NCBI GenBank assembly: GCA_033063855.1
Contig: CP093829.1
Span: 17,949,537 to 18,013,536, forward strand
DNA from: Smittia aterrima
Lineage: Eukaryota > Arthropoda > Insecta > Diptera > Chironomidae
Direction of reading: 5' to 3'
Length of the DNA: 64,000 nucleotides
Shown: positions 45,697 to 57,776 of the stretch, piece by piece
How the letters are laid out: every line of letters begins with the position of its first letter
Numbering within the stretch: the first letter of the stretch is position 1
Notes under the pieces: generated by a model
Databases searched by the model: none
What the model was told of the DNA's origin: nothing
The model's input: only the letters and a program-made list of their open reading frames with translations
Position numbers and translations under genes: made by a program

Positions 45697-48600
45697 ATGG
45701 AAAAGTGTTTGAAAGTTTTCACGATAATCTCGTGCGTAATCATCGTTGCTAGTGGAAATAGTTTTATTCCAAGTGGTGAAAGTAAGTGATTCGAGTGATA
45801 AGACGATGAATATTGAAATTTTTTATTTACTCAGCTTGCGAGGGAATTGATGTGAAGTTTGATGCAAATGAATTAAAGAAACTTGAAGGATGCGGAATCG
45901 TTGACGGTTCAGTGCAAATCTCTCAGTTGGAAAGTTTCGGAAACTTTTCATTTCCGAATCTCCACGAAATCATTGGCCGCTTGGTGATCTACAAAGTATC
46001 AGAAATCAAATCAATCTCGCAGCTCTTTCCTAACTTGAATCGAATTCATGGAGAAGACCTTTTGGAAAATTATGCAATGATCTTGGTCGATAATCCTGAC
46101 TTGGAAGACATTGGACTAACGAACTTGAAGAGAATCAAAACTGGAGCTGTGAGAATTGAAGGAAACGAAAAACTTTGTTATGTCAACACAATCAACTGGA
46201 ATTCAATCGTTCTCGATGATTTCTTGTCATCGAATTACTTTAAAGTGAGAAACTTCATTTCATTCGAGAAAATTTATAAAGAAAAATCTTTTCAGTCAAA
46301 TCAAGATCCGGAAATCTGCCCAAAATGTCCAAAAGATTTCGATAATTGCTGGAACGAAGAGTCAAGACAACTCAAAAGCTTTTGCAATGCCGACGGAGTT
46401 TGTTGTGACCACGATTGCTTGTCGTGTAGTAGTGATGACGTGAAGACGTGCACCGTCTGTCGAAAAAATATTGTTGGCATCTTTCCACATGAGAGATGTG
46501 TTGATGCCTGCCCCTATCGAACTTATCAAGTAAATTGAATTCGATACAAAGTTGCCGACGATAATTTTCATTTTTATTTTTAGCTCAAAGGCTATCGATG
46601 CATTACAAAGGAAGAATGTAAGAACCTCAACATCAACAAGACTTCAGATCCTCCGTTCATTGCATCGCGAGGTCATTGCATGGAGGGCTGTCCAGCAGAA
46701 TATCAAATCAAATATGCGGTTGAAGGTAACAAGATGAGCGCGTCGTGTGTTCCTTGTAAGGGAAGAGATTGCTGGAAGCGATGTAATGCGTCGATCGTTG
46801 ACAGCATCGAATCGGCAAAGAAGCTAAAAGGGTGTCAGATTATTTCTGGATCGTTGGAGATTCAAATGAAACCAACAAACAATGTGATGACTGAATTAGA
46901 GAATTCTCTATCGGACATCATTGAAATTGAAGATTATTTGAAGATTTCACGATCCTCCTGCATCTCTTCCTTGAGTTTCCTCAAAAGCTTGAAGACGATT
47001 CGTGGAAAAAATCTCGCCGGAGATAAATATTCAGTCATCGTCTTCGACAACTCAAATTTGAGATCTCTCTTCCGAGATGAGCAAGAGATTCGACTTAAAA
47101 CCGGAAAAGTTTTCTTCCACTTCAACACAAAACTTTGCTACTCTATTATCGAGAAATTTGTAAACACAAGCGAGACCATTGAAAACTTCGAACAAGCAAA
47201 GATTTCTAATGGCGACACAGCATCATGTGGTTCAACTCTCAACATCCAAACGAATGTTGTCGACGTATCTTCCAGCGATGCTTTGATTCATTGGAGTCCA
47301 GTTCAACTTGAGAATGGAAGCTCAGTCCTCAGTTTTGTCATTTTTTATAAAGAAACGACATCAACTGATTTGAAAGTTCCTCAACAAGAAAGTGGCGTCT
47401 GTGGAAACGACGAGTAAGTTTTGAAGAAAATTTGTTAAACAAATTAATTTAAAAAAACTTTTCTTTCAGTTGGTTGACAATAGACATCGACGAAGTTTCT
47501 GGAGAAAGAATGTCTCGGAAGCTTCTTCAACTCAATCCCTTCACTCAATACGCTTTTTACATAAAAGCTTATATTCTACCTTCAAAGTTTGAGGCGTGGA
47601 GCGACGTGAAAGTTTTCACGACATTGCCTGGGATCCCCGAAAAAGTTGAAAAGTTTAAAGTTGAATCGAGGAATAGTTCGGGTTTTGTAAGTTTTTCTCT
47701 TTGGCTTGAAACGATAAATTTATTCAAAACTTTTTCCAGCAACTATCGTGGAAACCACCAAAGAGAGCAAATGGGGAACTTGAAAAGTACGAGCTGAGCA
47801 TCAGCAAAGTTGATAAAATGAAGAAATATCTTAAATATAGAGATTTCTGCAATGAACGTGAGTGAATTTATTAATCTCTGCAAGTGATGAAATATTTCGA
47901 TTTCAGCGTTTAACTCTTCGGATACTTCAATGCAAGAGACAACTTACTCGTCATCTGAAGCTTCCGTTGAAATTTTGGACTTTGAAGGAAAACTTTTGAA
48001 CACTTTGAATTCAAAGAAATCTTCAAAGAAAGCAAAACGAGAATCGATTTATCATTTCGAAACAGTTGAAGCTGTCGAGTCAACACAAAACGAATTTTCT
48101 TATGGAAAACTTGATCACTTTTCAAATTACGTTGTGACAATTAGAGCATGTCGGAAACAAGAGAAAACGGACTTGGAAGAAACTCACGAAGAGTTTTGTA
48201 GCTCTGAGGTTGAAATCACTACGAGAACTGAGGAAAAGGAAGACGCTGATGTAATTAAAGAGTTCCAAGCTGTTCGTTTAGCTTCGAATTCAACTGACGA
48301 AGGCGTGAAACTAACTTGGACGCCACCTGAAGAGCCGAACGGAATCGTCTTGAATTATATTGTGAAACAAACTCGCATTGACAATCTTCAAACAATTGAG
48401 ACTATCTGCGTATCTCTCTTGAACCGAGAGAATGTAACTTGGCAAGTGATAGACAAAATGAAGCCGGGGAACTTTAGTTTCCAAATCGCAGCTGTCACAA
48501 TGGCTGGACAAGGAGACTTCACTGAACCGCAGTTCGTGGTAATTGAGGCGCCTTCCTTCTTCAGTATTATCGCAACTCCTTCGTTCCTCCTTCTTGGCTT

Positions 48601-48721
48601 CATGAGCATTGCTTCGTTAATCGCAGTGATCGCTTACAATGCATACAAACGCAATTCAACATCAGATATACTTTCGACCTTTGACCAATTCGATTCTGAT
48701 CACGAACTAACGAGAAACTAA
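45697..48721 (+). CDS. insulin-receptor-like ectodomain protein with membrane anchor, no kinase (decoy candidate)
   Basis: Seven exons (45697-45781, 45835-46244, 46296-46529, 46584-47413, 47470-47686, 47740-47857, 47907-48721) give 902 aa. After a signal peptide come receptor L domain 1 (CEGIDVK, then GCGIVDGSVQI), a short furin-like cysteine-rich region (CCDHDCLSC, CTVCRK), L domain 2 (KLKGCQIISGSLEI) and three fibronectin type III modules. A candidate alpha-CT helix (DFEGKLLNTLNS, about 656-667) and basic cleavage site (KKAKR|E, about 672-676) sit in the insert position of insulin receptors. A transmembrane helix at about 850-875 leads to a tail of fewer than 30 residues, so no tyrosine kinase exists. 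Drosophila SDR is a secreted InR-ectodomain protein that sequesters insulin-like peptides; this protein would do so at the membrane (inference). Intron 2 is 51 nt and in frame. Confidence 0.9.
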
Positions 48722-48824
48722 AATTCTATTTTATTAGAATTATCTATTTAAGTTAAAGAATATAAATTTGACAAAACCAACCAGAAACTTTAGGAGAAGA
48801 ATTTTAAATAAACTTTGACAAAAA

Positions 48825-50572
48825 TTAATTTTGATAAAATCGAGTGAACAGATATTTGCAGAACCATCCAAAGAGCAGCAACCACATGAGACACCACATT
48901 TTATCGATGACGTACAATCTGTACAAGAAAAATCCTTTTGAATGTAAAATAAACTTTTAAAAAGTTCACTTACATTTTCAACTGCATTCGAGCTTTAGGA
49001 AGAGTTGAAAGCGGCTCTTTTAAGCAATGCACTCTCCCACCCATAACTACGTCCTTCATATATTGAGGTAAATTAGAATTATCGAATCTTACTGGAAATA
49101 TTTCTATTTCCTCGCCAAAGATTTGATTTTTGACTTTTTCTGAATTTTCTGATCGGAAATCCCATTTGCGCAAAGTAAAAGTGTCAACTGCTCGCAAGCC
49201 CATCGTGATTTTCTTTTGAACTTTCACTAGACTTTAGAAGAAATAAGAATAATGTAAATCTTCATGAATTGAGTTTCACTTACAATCGAGGTTTTCCGAT
49301 GAGGAAACAAATACCGTCGACGAGATACGCAGGAATCCACTGAGTCAAAAAGACTTTCGAGTAATGAAAAACTTTAGAGTTTGTGACTCCACCTCCTGGA
49401 TACCAAAGTCCAGCTTCAAGTGGATATTCCATCAATATTTTCCGACCTAACTCAATGATCTCGACATACTTGAATCTATTTTCCTCTGGACAAGTTACGT
49501 TGAAGACCGGAATCGTCTCGGGTCTGAGAAGTTTGACTTTAATTTTAGTTTAAAAATATAAATCTTTAAATTACTTCTCTTCTAAAGAAAAGCTCCAAGG
49601 AATTACGATCAAACCGTTAATTATCAAATCGGCTGAACCAGCTTCTGCATGACCATCTGGATTCAAAAGCATCGATCTGATGATTCCTTTGCCAGCACCT
49701 AAAACCAATCCTAAAATTTCGAAGCTTTTAATTGCGATGTCATCCATAAATCAACTAACTCACCAACTATTCCATTGAAACTGTCATTCCAACCAGGAAA
49801 CGGCTCCTTAAGCGTCGGTAGAACTTTAATCGAAATATTTTTAATAAAAACTCTTTAGGATCTTTTATTTCTTCTCACCGAAGCTTGGTCTTGAAATCAC
49901 AATCGGAAGATTCTGGTATTCATCTCGAACAAGAATTTCTGCAACTCGCTTAGTGTAAGCATAAGTATTTCGATGAGGATGAATAATATTTTCCTTCAAA
50001 ACTTCCATCGTCTCCTCGCTCATCCATTTCGTGCAATTTATTAAACTTTTGGGGTTGACATTCCAATCATAAACTTTCTCTTCGAGGATTTCTTGATCAA
50101 TGCAGCAAAAAGTCGTCGAAACGTGAACCAATACTTTGAGGTCAAGCATTCGTTTGGCGATATTTATGACATAATAAACTCCTCGAACATTCAACTCGAC
50201 TGCGGTTTTCAAAGGAGCTTCGAATTTGATTGTCGCTGCCAAGTGGAAAATGATATTCGTGTTGTTAGTGACGAGCTGCAAGTCATCGCTTGAAAGTCCC
50301 AAATCAACAGAACAAATGTCGCCAAAAACTGGTTTCACTTTCAATAAAAGTTCTGGCTTCTGGGTTCTGATGCGTTCAAACAACGGAAGCTTTGTAAACT
50401 CCTCAACACGCTGAGCACCAGATTTTCCTCTTTTCTCACGAATTAAAATTAAAACTTGTTTGAGATCACTGCACGACCACAAAAGTTTCTCCAGCAAAAC
50501 TTTTCCCATGAAACCAGACGCTCCAGTGATGAAGACAGTTTTGTCCTTGTAAAATTCTCTAATTGTTGCCAT
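48825..50572 (-). CDS. fatty acyl-CoA reductase A
   Basis: Six exons (50572-49879, 49823-49764, 49698-49575, 49523-49284, 49231-48974, 48918-48825) encode 489 aa. The Rossmann NAD(P)H-binding motif TGASGFMGK is at 16-24 and the YxxxK catalytic pair is Tyr204/Lys208 (YAYTK). The C-terminal FAR_C (male-sterility) domain includes the KVQKKITMGLRAVDTFTLR region, and the protein ends in a hydrophobic segment likely to bind the membrane. FARs reduce fatty acyl-CoA to primary alcohols for cuticular hydrocarbons, waxes or pheromone precursors, usually at the ER. It is followed head to tail by fatty acyl-CoA reductase B, so the two form a tandem duplicate. Individual splice sites are inferred from phase; the acceptor before exon 5 (TTCTAAAG) is weak. 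Confidence 0.92.
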
Positions 50573-50839
50573 TGTTAAGAAATATTTTCAGAAGTGACTT
50601 GTCAACCCAAAGCTACTGATAAAATAAGTTTTCATCTAATTCTCAAATTTCAAGTGAACTAGCAGTTAAAAGACTTTTATTGTGCAAGTTAATATTTGCT
50701 AAATAGAAAATAAAGTTTGGTTAGGGCTAAACAAATTAATTAGGAAACGAACAAAGATCATTTTTGAAGAAATTTTATTGACCAATATCAAACCTTGAAC
50801 CATTGTATTAAGAATTTTTTTAAAACAATATTTAGTTTT
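50573..50839. other. spacer between tandem reductase genes
   Basis: About 270 bp separates the start of reductase A from the stop of reductase B on the same strand. It should contain the B 3' UTR and A promoter. No ORF is present. Confidence 0.5.
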
Positions 50840-52589
50840 CTAAACTTTAATAGAGTTCGTACGTTGTTCCATGATCAACTCATTAATTGTGTCTGACATT
50901 CCAGTCCAATCGAAGAACCATTTTCCAATGAAGTAAATCAAAAACGCTTTAAACAAAATATCCAAAACTCGTTGTCTGAAAATATAAAATGATGAATTCA
51001 TTTGCTTGGGGATTTCTTAAATAAATAAAACTTACGCTTTCAATTGAAGTCTCGCCTTGGGCAATGTCGAAAGCGGTTCCTTCAAACAATATTGTCTACC
51101 TCCAAGAATAGTGTTCGTTAAATACTCAACCTCTTCGACTTCTTCGGTGTTCATGTTAAAAATAACTTTTTCCTCAGGAGACAAAAGTTGGTAAACTTTC
51201 TGAAAGTTTTCTGATTTAAAATTCCATCTTCGCGTCGCAAAATATTGCAAGACGCCTAATCCGACGTAGATTTTCTTTTGAACACGAATCATGAATCGTT
51301 TTTGAAAGAAGATCAGCAACAAGAAGTCAATAAGAAGCGCTGGAATCCACTGACAGAAGAATAAAGTTGTGTAATGTTTAGGAATGTTCATCGTGATATT
51401 GCCATTTGGAAACCATAATCCAGCCTCGAATGGATATTGATAGTTTAATGTTCTCCCCATGTTCAATATAGTTCCCCAAGTTGTTCGTTTCTTCTCTGAG
51501 CACGTGACATTGTAAACTGGAATTTTTGCCGGTTTCGACTTCATCGTTCCGATCGTGTAAGCAATTCCGATGAGCCCGTTGATAGCTTGATCGACTGGGA
51601 TGACTTCAGCAGTAAAGTCTGCTTCGCACAACATCGATCGCATGACGCCTTTTCCAGCAGCGACCATGACTCCTATTGGACCATTTAAACTATCAACCCA
51701 GCCAGGCATTGGCTCCTTGTACGAGGGAGTGACTGTGAAATTGAATCAAATAAAGATTTCAATTATAAATGAAGTTCACTTACCAATCGAAGGACGAACG
51801 ATGCAAAGTGGCAAATTTGGAAATTCATCTCTTACGAGAATCTCAGCCAAACGCTTCGTGTAAGTGTAAGTATTGGGATGAGGTGGCATGAGATTATTTC
51901 CGATATCTGTCATTGCCTTCTCTGACATCCAATCGGCGCATTCAATCAAGTCCAAAGGCTTTTGAGGCCAATCGTAAACTTCCTCTCGCAAGACTTCTTG
52001 ATCGCAATTACAAAACGCAGTCGAGAGATGCAGAAGTGCAATCAAGTTCGGCGTTTGCTTGCAAAGATCCAAAACATTTTTCGTTCCTCTTAAATTAATT
52101 TCCACATTCGGTTTTAAAGTCGCTTCTAACCTCAGCGATGCCGCCAAATGGAAAACGATGTTTGTGGATGAAGTGACTATGCGATATTGCTCATCATTCA
52201 ATCCCAATCTATCACTTGCAATGTCGCCGTAGACGGGAATAAGTTTTTTAAACATTTCTGGTTTCTCCTTGCAGATTCGTTGAAAAACCTGAAAGAAATC
52301 AATTCTTTTAGGCATAAACTTTACTTGCGATTATGCAATTCGAACCGGAATTTGAGCAAAGTCGTCGACTCGTTGTTGTGCTGACTTGCCGCGCTTTTCT
52401 CTCATGAGAATGTAAATGGCTTCAAGATCGGAGCAAGAGTAGAGGAGTTTCTCAAGCAAAACTTTTCCCATGAATCCTGAAAAAAGGAAAATCAGGATAA
52501 ATTAAAATCAATTTAAATAAGACATTACCTGAGCCTCCAGTGACAAAAATGGTTTTGCCTTTATAAAATGATCGAATTCCGTCAGACAT
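50840..52589 (-). CDS. fatty acyl-CoA reductase B
   Basis: Five exons (52589-52529, 52476-52346, 52288-51784, 51732-51036, 50975-50840) encode 509 aa. The nucleotide-binding motif TGGSGFMGK (17-25) spans the first intron, and Tyr205/Lys209 (YTYTK) are the predicted catalytic residues. The middle region KEPMPGWVDSLNGP and the FAR_C domain (RVQKKIYVGLGVLQYFATR) are typical of insect reductases. A hydrophobic C-terminal region follows. It makes long-chain alcohols from acyl-CoA; chain-length preference cannot be predicted. The intron inside the glycine-rich motif and the separate exon ending DDFAQIP distinguish its structure from reductase A, where that whole region is one exon. The donor after 52346 (CCG|GTTCGA) is poor but required for frame. 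Confidence 0.92.
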
Positions 52590-53489
52590 TCTGAAAACGC
52601 TAAAATCAATTTCAATTAAGTTTCATAAGATTTAAGAAATATTTTATTAAATTAATGTTTTTTGCGACCCAATTACTCTGCGAACGAATGCGATCGAATG
52701 TCATCTGTGCAGAAATATTATTTTACGTTAACTGTAAATATTTTACTTTCATCTCTGCACAAAACGTTGCATTGGCTTGACCAATTACCCAATTTTTTGT
52801 TGATGGCATAACACAGTTACCGGTTTTAAGAACATGACGTTGAAAGTGTCGGATATATTTTTAAATAAAATATTTTCAAAGGATTTTTATCAAAATAATT
52901 CTAAATTACTAAAATATTTTTCAATTCTAAGTTCAAGGATCTTTTGAAGGACACTTTTTATAAAAGTTTTTAAAAAGGAAATGAACTCACTTTTAGATTC
53001 TCCGAGTTAAATTTTATTACACGAAACAAATTTAAACTTCAAACTTTTAGGGATGATGTGAAGTAGAAAACAAGCTCAACTGAACGTCTGTACTGAACCA
53101 CAGTCACTAATAAAATAAACTCGCTTTCACTCTTAAAACTCATTTTATGAAGTCACGAAAAGTATTCGCGAAATTTAAATTTCTTTATAATCATGTCGAG
53201 ACTATCTGGCTTGAATCGAGAAATGTTTTAAAGGTAAGCCAAAGAGTTGATGAGATTTCTTACAAAAAATAAATTTAAAACCTTAATCATGAGTCATATT
53301 TAAAAGTAAAATTGCAATTTCCTGAAGTTAAAAGCCTGAAGTTGAAAAGTCAACGGACACATTCAAATCTGCCGCCAAAAACTTTTCGTAATTAGATTTT
53401 CGAAAGATTCTGTTGAACAATTTCAAAAATCGATCTGCTTTAAATTAATTGAATACTCAAGCTTAAAATCGCTATTAATAATCAAAAAT
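52590..53489. promoter_or_regulatory. region between divergent reductase B and gamma-tubulin
   Basis: About 0.9 kb of AT-rich DNA holds the 5' flanks of two divergent genes. No ORF over 60 codons has coding character and no repeat was found. Confidence 0.45.
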
Positions 53490-55014
53490 ATGCCGTCGGA
53501 AATGATCACATTGCAACTGGGCCAGTGCGGCAATCAAAGTAAGTTGTAATCATAGAGAAACATTGAAATTTAATTTGTTTTGAAATTATCGGCGCTTGAA
53601 TTTGTTTTCATTGAATATTTTCTTGATTGTCTTGTGAATCCTTAGTTGGCTTTGAGTTTTGGAAACGTCTTTGCCTCGAACATGGTATCTCTCCTAACGG
53701 AGTGCTTGAGGATTTTGCAACTGACGGTTCTGATCGAAAAGATGTTTTCTTTTATCAAGCCGACGACGATCATTACATTCCTCGAGCAGTTCTACTTGAT
53801 TTGGAGCCTCGAGTTATCCATACAATCATGACATCACAATACGCAAAGGTAAGCTTACTTAGACACCAAAGAAATGAATTCTTACATCGAAAGCTCTCTT
53901 TTAGCTTTATAATCCAGAAAATGTTTACTTGTCGAAAGACGGCGGAGGCGCTGGTAACAATTGGGCAAGTGGATTCAGCCAAGGCGATAAATTGCAAGAA
54001 GAAATCTTTGATATCATTGATCGAGAAGCTGACGGAAGTGACAGCCTCGAAGGATTTGTATTGTGTCATTCAATTGCTGGTGGAACTGGCTCAGGCATGG
54101 GAAGTTACATCATGGAGCGTCTCTCCGATCACTTCCCTAAGAAGCTCGTTCAGACTTACAGTGTGTTCCCAAATCAAGACGAAATTAGTGATGTTGTCGT
54201 TCAACCATACAATTCGTTGTTGACACTTCGTCGTTTAACAAGCTGTGCTGATTGCGTCGTCGTTCTCGACAACACAGCTTTGAATCGAATTGCTTCCGAT
54301 CGTTTGCACATCGAAAACCCAACGTTCACTCAAATTAACTCACTCGTCTCCACAATTATGAGTGTCAGCACAACAACACTTCGTTATCCATCTTACATGA
54401 ATAACAATCTAATCGGTCTCACTGCACCATTGATCCCAACGCCTCAGCTTCACTTCCTTATGACTGGATATACTCCACTCACAACTGATCATGATGTCGC
54501 CAACGTTCGTAAAACGACAGTGTTGGATGTCATGCGACGTCTGTTGCAGCCAAAGAACATGATGGTCTCAACTGGCCCAGACAAGACAAATCATCATTGC
54601 TACATCTCGATTCTCAACATCATTCAAGGAGAAGTCGACCCAACTCAAGTTCACAAATCTCTTCAGCGCATACGAGAGCGCAAACTCGCTCAGTTTATTC
54701 CATGGGGACCTGCCAGTATTCAAGTTGCTCTCTCGCGCAGTTCGCCGTACATTCAAAGCAGCCATCGCGTCTCTGGTCTCATGCTTGCCAATCACACAAG
54801 TATTTGCTCTCTATTTGAACGTGCTCTCAGTCAATACGACAAATTGCGTAAGCGTGGGGCTTTCCTCGATCAATTCAAGAAAGAAGAAATGTTCAAAGAC
54901 GATCTTCACGAACTTGATGATTCTCGAGAGGTTGTTGACGCATTGGTTCAGGAATACGAAGCTGCAACACGTTCGGATTATTTGCAGTGGCAACCGAAGA
55001 AAAACTCAGAATAG
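53490..55014 (+). CDS. gammaTub23C: gamma-tubulin
   Basis: Three exons (53490-53538, 53646-53848, 53905-55014) give 453 aa, the normal length. The start MPSEMITLQLGQCGNQIGFEFW contains the tubulin nucleotide loop, and AGGTGSG at 142-148 is the GTP-binding T4 signature. Gamma-specific features include LYNPENVYLSKDGGGAGNNWASG. Gamma-tubulin caps and nucleates microtubule minus ends in the gamma-tubulin small and ring complexes at centrosomes and spindles. Whether it is the somatic (23C-like) or germline (37C-like) type cannot be told from a single copy, so the symbol is provisional. An AATAAA lies near 55123. Its neighbour CLIP-190 acts at the opposite microtubule end, but no functional link is implied by position. 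Confidence 0.97.
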
Positions 55015-55256
55015 AACACTCAACGTGAAATTGAATTGTAATCTTTTAATTAGTTCGAGGTAACTCGACTCAATTGCACGTTAAAAAAAATGCTCGAATT
55101 GTTACTTTTAATTTTCATTTTCTTTAATAAAAAATCTCAAGTTTTTCTCATTTCTTACACAATCACGAACATGTTGATAATCGATTTTTAGCTTCAAAAA
55201 TAAAGTTTCTCTTCAGCCAAAAGCGGAAGCAAAACATTAAATGACAGCGAGTTGTG

Positions 55257-57503
55257 TTAGTTAAGGAAAAATTCGGTGAAATTGCGTAGTCCAACATTTC
55301 TTCTACAAACTGCCATCAAATGATCGCCAGCAGCATAAATTGACTCCTTCGAATTTGAAGCATGAAAATGAACATCTCGGAAGTTCAGCAAATGCATCAT
55401 AAAGACGCTTCCGTTTGTGAAGGTGACTAACAGATGATTCGTTGATGTGACTGACTTACTAGCGATTTGTTCGCCTTTCCCTAGTTTGAGGGGTGTCGAT
55501 TGAATGACCTTGAAAGTATTGCCATCACATTTATTCACTCCGATCACAATGACACGCTTTGTTGTTGGCTCTTCGTCAGCAGCGAGGTAAACCATAAACA
55601 GATAATTCTAAAAGATAAACAAAATCAGAATGACTCATCAACAGAACTCTCGGGATAACAAACCTCTTTAAATTCGAATGTCGTAAGGTTAGTTCCATAG
55701 CTCTTCATTAAGTCGAGGGACATCATTAAGTCACCACTCTCGTAGTTAAAGATCGACACTTGTGAGTCCCCGAATGTTATCAGCTGTGAATCTGTAGAAA
55801 TAAAAATATTAGAAACAAAATCTCAAAAGAAAATTTTCTGCGTAACAAACTTTTTCCACAGCTCATCTGTTTTGTTTGATAATTCAATTTCGGAAATTGT
55901 CGAATGCTTGCAAGTTTCGCAAGATCCAAGTTCGGAGTGAGTTTATATTTAACAATTCCTGTAACGAGATCCTTTGTGTCCAGAGATTTCTCGTTCCAGG
56001 CCATAATGAAGTAGCTGCTGTTCGGCACCGTCGTGTAGATGATATCGCTGATCACGCTTTTAACAGTATCAAGATGGACGGATGAGAACTTTGCACGACG
56101 TTGATCGATGTAATAAACATTGCAATAGAGAAAGGCAATAGGACACATCAAGTCAGGGTCGTCGAGCTCTTTCTGTTTAGCTCTCATCTCAACATAAATT
56201 GGCAGATCATTCAAATCATTGTAACACAATCGTTGAAATTTGTTCTCAGAATCGATGAGTGTGTCGTGAAGTCGCCGCGGAACTCGATCAATAAGTTTAA
56301 ATTCCGTCTCTCCTTTTTTAAGCAACGATCCTAGTCTGTTGAATTCGAAGAAGCTGATTGTTGATTGCTGTAAACTTATGAGAATGTCATCATCGAAGAA
56401 CAAATATTCGGTTGGTTCTTCATTGAGCGGATTTGTTGTCGTCAAGGTCAACTCGGTTTGTTTACGAATTTCCGTTTGCGTGTCGATTGAACAAACGACT
56501 CTTTCAGGTACGAGGGCAGCGTCTTCCGGTTGTATCTTCGTGTTGTTGTTTGCTTCTTTGATTGTTATCTTTTGAACCATTTTTTTCGGCGTACGTCGAT
56601 GCAAAATGATATTCTTGCGTAAACTTTTTGTGTTATCGTTGAGCTGGAAGATGATATTGATTTTGTTGTTGATCTTATTAATGTTTTGCGGATCTTTCTG
56701 CTCAGTTGGAGTCGTTGGTGACTTGAGGTTTTGAGCATCAAACTCTTGCTTCACAACTGGACTTTCAATCTTTTGCGCAACAATGACCTTCAGTCGCTCG
56801 CGTTCCACTTCTTCACACATGAGGCTATCAGCAGATGTTTCCGATTGTTTACTTGGCACGAGAGATTTATTTAAGTGATGAGCTGGCGGATTAATTCTCC
56901 TTGATGAGGCAATGGCACTTGAAGATAGGATACGCTTAGGTTTGTTATCAACTTTAACGAGTTTTGGAATCGACGGGCCTTTATCATAATCACGTCGCTC
57001 AAGAATTGAGATCGGAGATTTGGTCAAGTTCAATGACCTTTTAATCGAATCTCTTGACTTTAGAATAGCTGGCGATTGGTTCATGGCCGTACCCTTCTTA
57101 TTACTGCTTTGAGCTACTGTTGGTGACGCAATAACAGTCGATGGTAAAATTGGGTACATGTGAATTGATTTATCAAGGTTCGGGGTCGAAGGTGATTTCA
57201 CGCTATACTTATAAGAGTAATCTTTCCTGATTGATATCATGCTCTCTCTTTGACCTTTCTTGGCTTCCGTCTGTCGCTGTATATTTGGTTTCGCAACCTT
57301 AATAGATTCCAATGGCACTTCAATCGGAGCCGATGGCTCTGGATAATCAGCATTCGGTTCTTGCTTCACTTCTGGCGGAGGAGCTAAAACAAACAAACAT
57401 TAGTCATCAGTCGATCCACGATATTTTCCACGAAAATAAACTCGAATATACCCATTTTCGTCTCCTCCCAGTTTTTTGAAACTCTCTGAAGGATTCCCTT
57501 CTT
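55257..57503 (-). CDS. unrecognised protein with disordered N-terminus and beta-propeller-like C-terminus
   Basis: Four exons (57503-57452, 57383-55851, about 55791-55663, 55607-55257) join in frame to about 687 aa. Two in-frame ATGs lie in exon 1 (57503, giving MKGILQRVS, and 57455, only four coding bases before the donor, giving MAPPPEVK). The first two thirds are proline-, serine- and lysine-rich (KSPSTPNLDKS, NQSPAILKSRD) and probably disordered. The C-terminal third has short beta-strand-like repeats (DSQLITFGDSQVSIFNYESG, LLVTFTNGSVFMMHLLNF) reminiscent of WD40-type blades without clear WD signatures. No enzyme motif or membrane segment was seen. Nuclear scaffold proteins can look like this, but no family is claimed. 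The boundary of exon 3 may be off by one base. Confidence 0.7.
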
Positions 57504-57776
57504 CATTTTGTAGTTTTCTGTCTAAGATCAACTCAAAGCGATGATTTCTTTTCCATTTAAGCGCGCCAAGCGATCGTAAGAGCACAATTAAAATATTTTT
57601 TACGCTTCTTCTCGTAGCACGCCACTAGATGGGGACTCTGACTGCTTGAAAAAATAAACTTTTTTACTGAAGGGACTTTTATCCGAAGAATCACGCTGAA
57701 AATTGATGTTGACAGCCGGACGATCTTGAACTCAAATTGATTTTATTCACTAAATGCTTTCTAAACAGGGAATCGC

